The position numbers were made by a program, and so were the translations under genes. A stretch of 6,884 nt of DNA from Limisphaerales bacterium (GTDB taxonomy: Bacteria > Verrucomicrobiota > Verrucomicrobiia > Limisphaerales > UBA11358). The notes beneath the pieces were generated by a model. It was given only the letters and a program-made list of their open reading frames with translations. It was not told where the DNA came from and did not search any database. Positions within the stretch are counted from its first letter, which is position 1. Each line of letters begins with the position of its first letter. The stretch lies in NCBI GenBank assembly GCA_027451565.1, contig DAIDJC010000180.1, forward strand, positions 1 to 6,884. The letters run 5' to 3'. This document shows, one piece after another, positions 5,709 to 6,884 of the stretch.

Positions 5709-6512
5709 ATGAAAACGAAAATGAATAATAAAAGCATACAGGCACTGGCCGCCTTGGTCTTGGCCAGCGGCTTGGCCTCCCAGGCCAAGGCTGACATTCT
5801 TCAGGCATACGATATAGGTTCTGGACCGGGCATTGGGGGGGCTGGTGTTGATGTGTCATGGAACTTCGGTACTAATCCAGGCCAGACAGGAAATGACTCC
5901 GGTGTTTTCGTGGGTGGCATCAACATGAGCGCCAGCGGGAGCTTGACTTCAGGAATGCCTTCGTCCTACACAACGGTGTGCACTGACATTGCCAGTCTCA
6001 TGGGATCTGGGCCCTACACATTTGCGCTCGGACAAAATAACAATTACTTGAATGACAATGACGGCTCCCATTATTCGCCAAATCCGTCTCAGGTGGCTGG
6101 TGGTCTCCAACGTGCGGAAAACATATTCGGTGCTAACGTGGGTTCGATTGGATATGCCAATTCTGCTGCTGCCTTGCAGTTGGCGGTTTGGACGGAGTTG
6201 TATAGCTACGGTCCTGTTACTACAAGAATCAATTCAGGAACGCTTACGATTGACTGGGGGGGAACTTCTGGTTACAATATTACTGCGACCGATATGAATG
6301 GCAGTGTTTTGACTGATCTTCAAAACATGCTCGTAAGTGCCAACAACATGGATACCAATGTGTTACAGTTTTTGCCCGACGATAATAGTGGAACCCCTCA
6401 AGCTTTGCTTTACGCGCCTGTCCCTGAGGCATCCACTGTCATTGCGGCATCCACGCTTTTGCTTTCGTTCGGCGTGTGCAGCTTCAAGTCGTTTTCCAAA
6501 AAACGCGCCTAA
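5709..6512 (+). CDS. Secreted PEP-CTERM-like surface protein with Cys...Gln (thioester-like) motifs, paralogue 2
   Basis: This 267-residue paralogue of the preceding gene keeps the same plan. The signal peptide ends AKA at residue 28 (core ALAALVLASGLASQ, nearly identical to paralogue 1). The ectodomain is Gly/Asn/Ser-rich. The tail is VPEAS (238-242), a hydrophobic stretch, then KSFSKKRA. C91 (TVCTDI) and Q157 (AALQLAVW) match C86 and Q149 of paralogue 1, 66 residues apart instead of 63. The shared block (N/D)P(S/T)QVAGGLQ.A.N(I/L)F lies between them. C91 and the tail C257 are the only cysteines. Between these landmarks the two sequences diverge strongly, so the duplication is not recent. 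ATG 5709 is used; ATG 5721 (Met5) is equally possible and gives a signal closer in length to paralogue 1. No Shine-Dalgarno is present. It has its own upstream boxes and terminator, so it is probably a separate transcript. Confidence 0.9.
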   Translation: MKTKMNNKSIQALAALVLASGLASQAKADILQAYDIGSGPGIGGAGVDVSWNFGTNPGQTGNDSGVFVGGINMSASGSLTSGMPSSYTTVCTDIASLMGSGPYTFALGQNNNYLNDNDGSHYSPNPSQVAGGLQRAENIFGANVGSIGYANSAAALQLAVWTELYSYGPVTTRINSGTLTIDWGGTSGYNITATDMNGSVLTDLQNMLVSANNMDTNVLQFLPDDNSGTPQALLYAPVPEASTVIAASTLLLSFGVCSFKSFSKKRA

Positions 6513-6530
6513 GACCCCTTCGTTCTTCAC

Positions 6531-6564
6531 AAAACGCGGCCAATTTTTTGGCCGCGTTTTTTTT
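6531..6564 (+). terminator. Strong Rho-independent terminator of paralogue 2
   Basis: AAAACGCGGCCAA (6531-6543) pairs over 13 bp with TTGGCCGCGTTTT (6548-6560) around a TTTT loop, and the T run extends to 6564. The A-rich left arm makes it potentially bidirectional. Its core repeats that of the terminator at 5316-5353. Confidence 0.94.
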
Positions 6565-6757
6565 GTTACCGGGGTCAATGTCATGGCTTTGACAGGTTTT
6601 CTATTCGTTGCAGCTTCAAGGCAGCCACCGTTTATGGATGAACCATCCGGCTGGCGGTATGGTTCGCCAAGTAAACCCAAAAAAGGATTCGGCAAATCTG
6701 TTGTAATTAGCCTTCCGATTTTGGTTCGGCTCGCAGTTTTGATGCGAAGGGCGCATC
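6565..6757. other. Intergenic, nothing certain
   Basis: No supportable gene. The one structure is GATGCG-AAGGG-CGCATC (6741-6757), a 6-bp hairpin directly beyond the stop of the possible minus-strand gene at the right edge. It lacks a T-tract on the minus strand, so it is at best a weak 3'-end structure. Confidence 0.35.
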
Positions 6758-6884
6758 TCAGTTTTTGGGAGAGTCCCCCTCAGCCTCCGCGTTTGAATTT
6801 TTATAAACCTCCACAAACCAACTGCTCCGCTCTTCCTCCCCATCAACCTCCATGGGTGGCGGGAACCGGGGAGGGGTGGCACCG
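6758..6884 (-). CDS. Possible C-terminus of a gene cut by the right edge
   Basis: A minus-strand frame enters from the right edge and stays open for 41 codons to TGA at 6758-6760. It reads ATPPRFPPPMEVDGEEERSS and then WFVEVYKNSNAEAEGDSPKN. The Pro-rich piece followed by an acidic, hydrophilic end resembles the tail of a soluble protein, and a small hairpin lies just past the stop. I do not recognise a family and 41 codons are too few to prove coding; a chance open frame is possible. Confidence 0.35.
   Translation of the reverse strand, partial: GATPPRFPPPMEVDGEEERSSWFVEVYKNSNAEAEGDSPKN

Noticed and set aside
6363..6695. 110-codon minus-strand open frame over the end of the second PEP-CTERM gene.
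   Set aside because: It is antisense to the sorting signal and passes through the terminator hairpin.

Overview
The window looks like a chromosomal segment of a Verrucomicrobiota bacterium, probably Pedosphaera/Limisphaerales-like. This is inferred from three things: the 'VPEAST + hydrophobic stretch + basic tail' form of the PEP-CTERM sorting signal, start codons that mostly lack a Shine-Dalgarno sequence, and a small operon of lineage-type hypothetical proteins beside an ABC ATPase. No phylogenetic marker other than a tRNA is present, so the assignment is moderate.

Layout. (1) Positions 1-2090, minus strand: a tightly packed operon read right to left. It runs from a TPR / coiled-coil / LysM putative lipoprotein, through a membrane-anchored or secreted protein of unknown function, to an ABC transporter ATPase cut by the left edge just after its signature motif. 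The gaps are 6 nt and an ATGA overlap. (2) 2091-2724: no convincing gene; it holds a minus-strand terminator-like hairpin, a 15-nt palindrome and a probable tRNA promoter. (3) 2725-2800: tRNA-Gly(GCC) with encoded CCA, followed by a weak terminator. (4) 2936-3623, minus strand: a decayed HNH restriction-type endonuclease gene that can be read only by joining several frames. A further 500 bases of possible gene debris (3624-4110) lies upstream of it. (5) 4110-5288 and 5354-6564, plus strand: two paralogous secreted proteins, each a complete transcription unit with upstream elements, signal peptide, PEP-CTERM-like tail and strong terminator. (6) 6565-6884: mostly empty, with the possible 3' end of a minus-strand gene at the right edge.

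The most interesting part is the right-hand pair. Both proteins carry one ectodomain cysteine in a 'VCTD' motif and, 63-66 residues later, a glutamine in 'LQLA(I/V)W'. This is the Cys...Gln pattern of internal-thioester surface adhesin domains, here combined with an exosortase-type C-terminal signal. Both genes have two TGTCCC boxes exactly 21 nt apart, with the proximal box starting 85-86 nt before the ATG, and both end in hairpins with the same GCGGCCAA/TTGGCCGC core. They therefore look like a small co-regulated family of sorted surface proteins. The exosortase and the regulator are not in this window.
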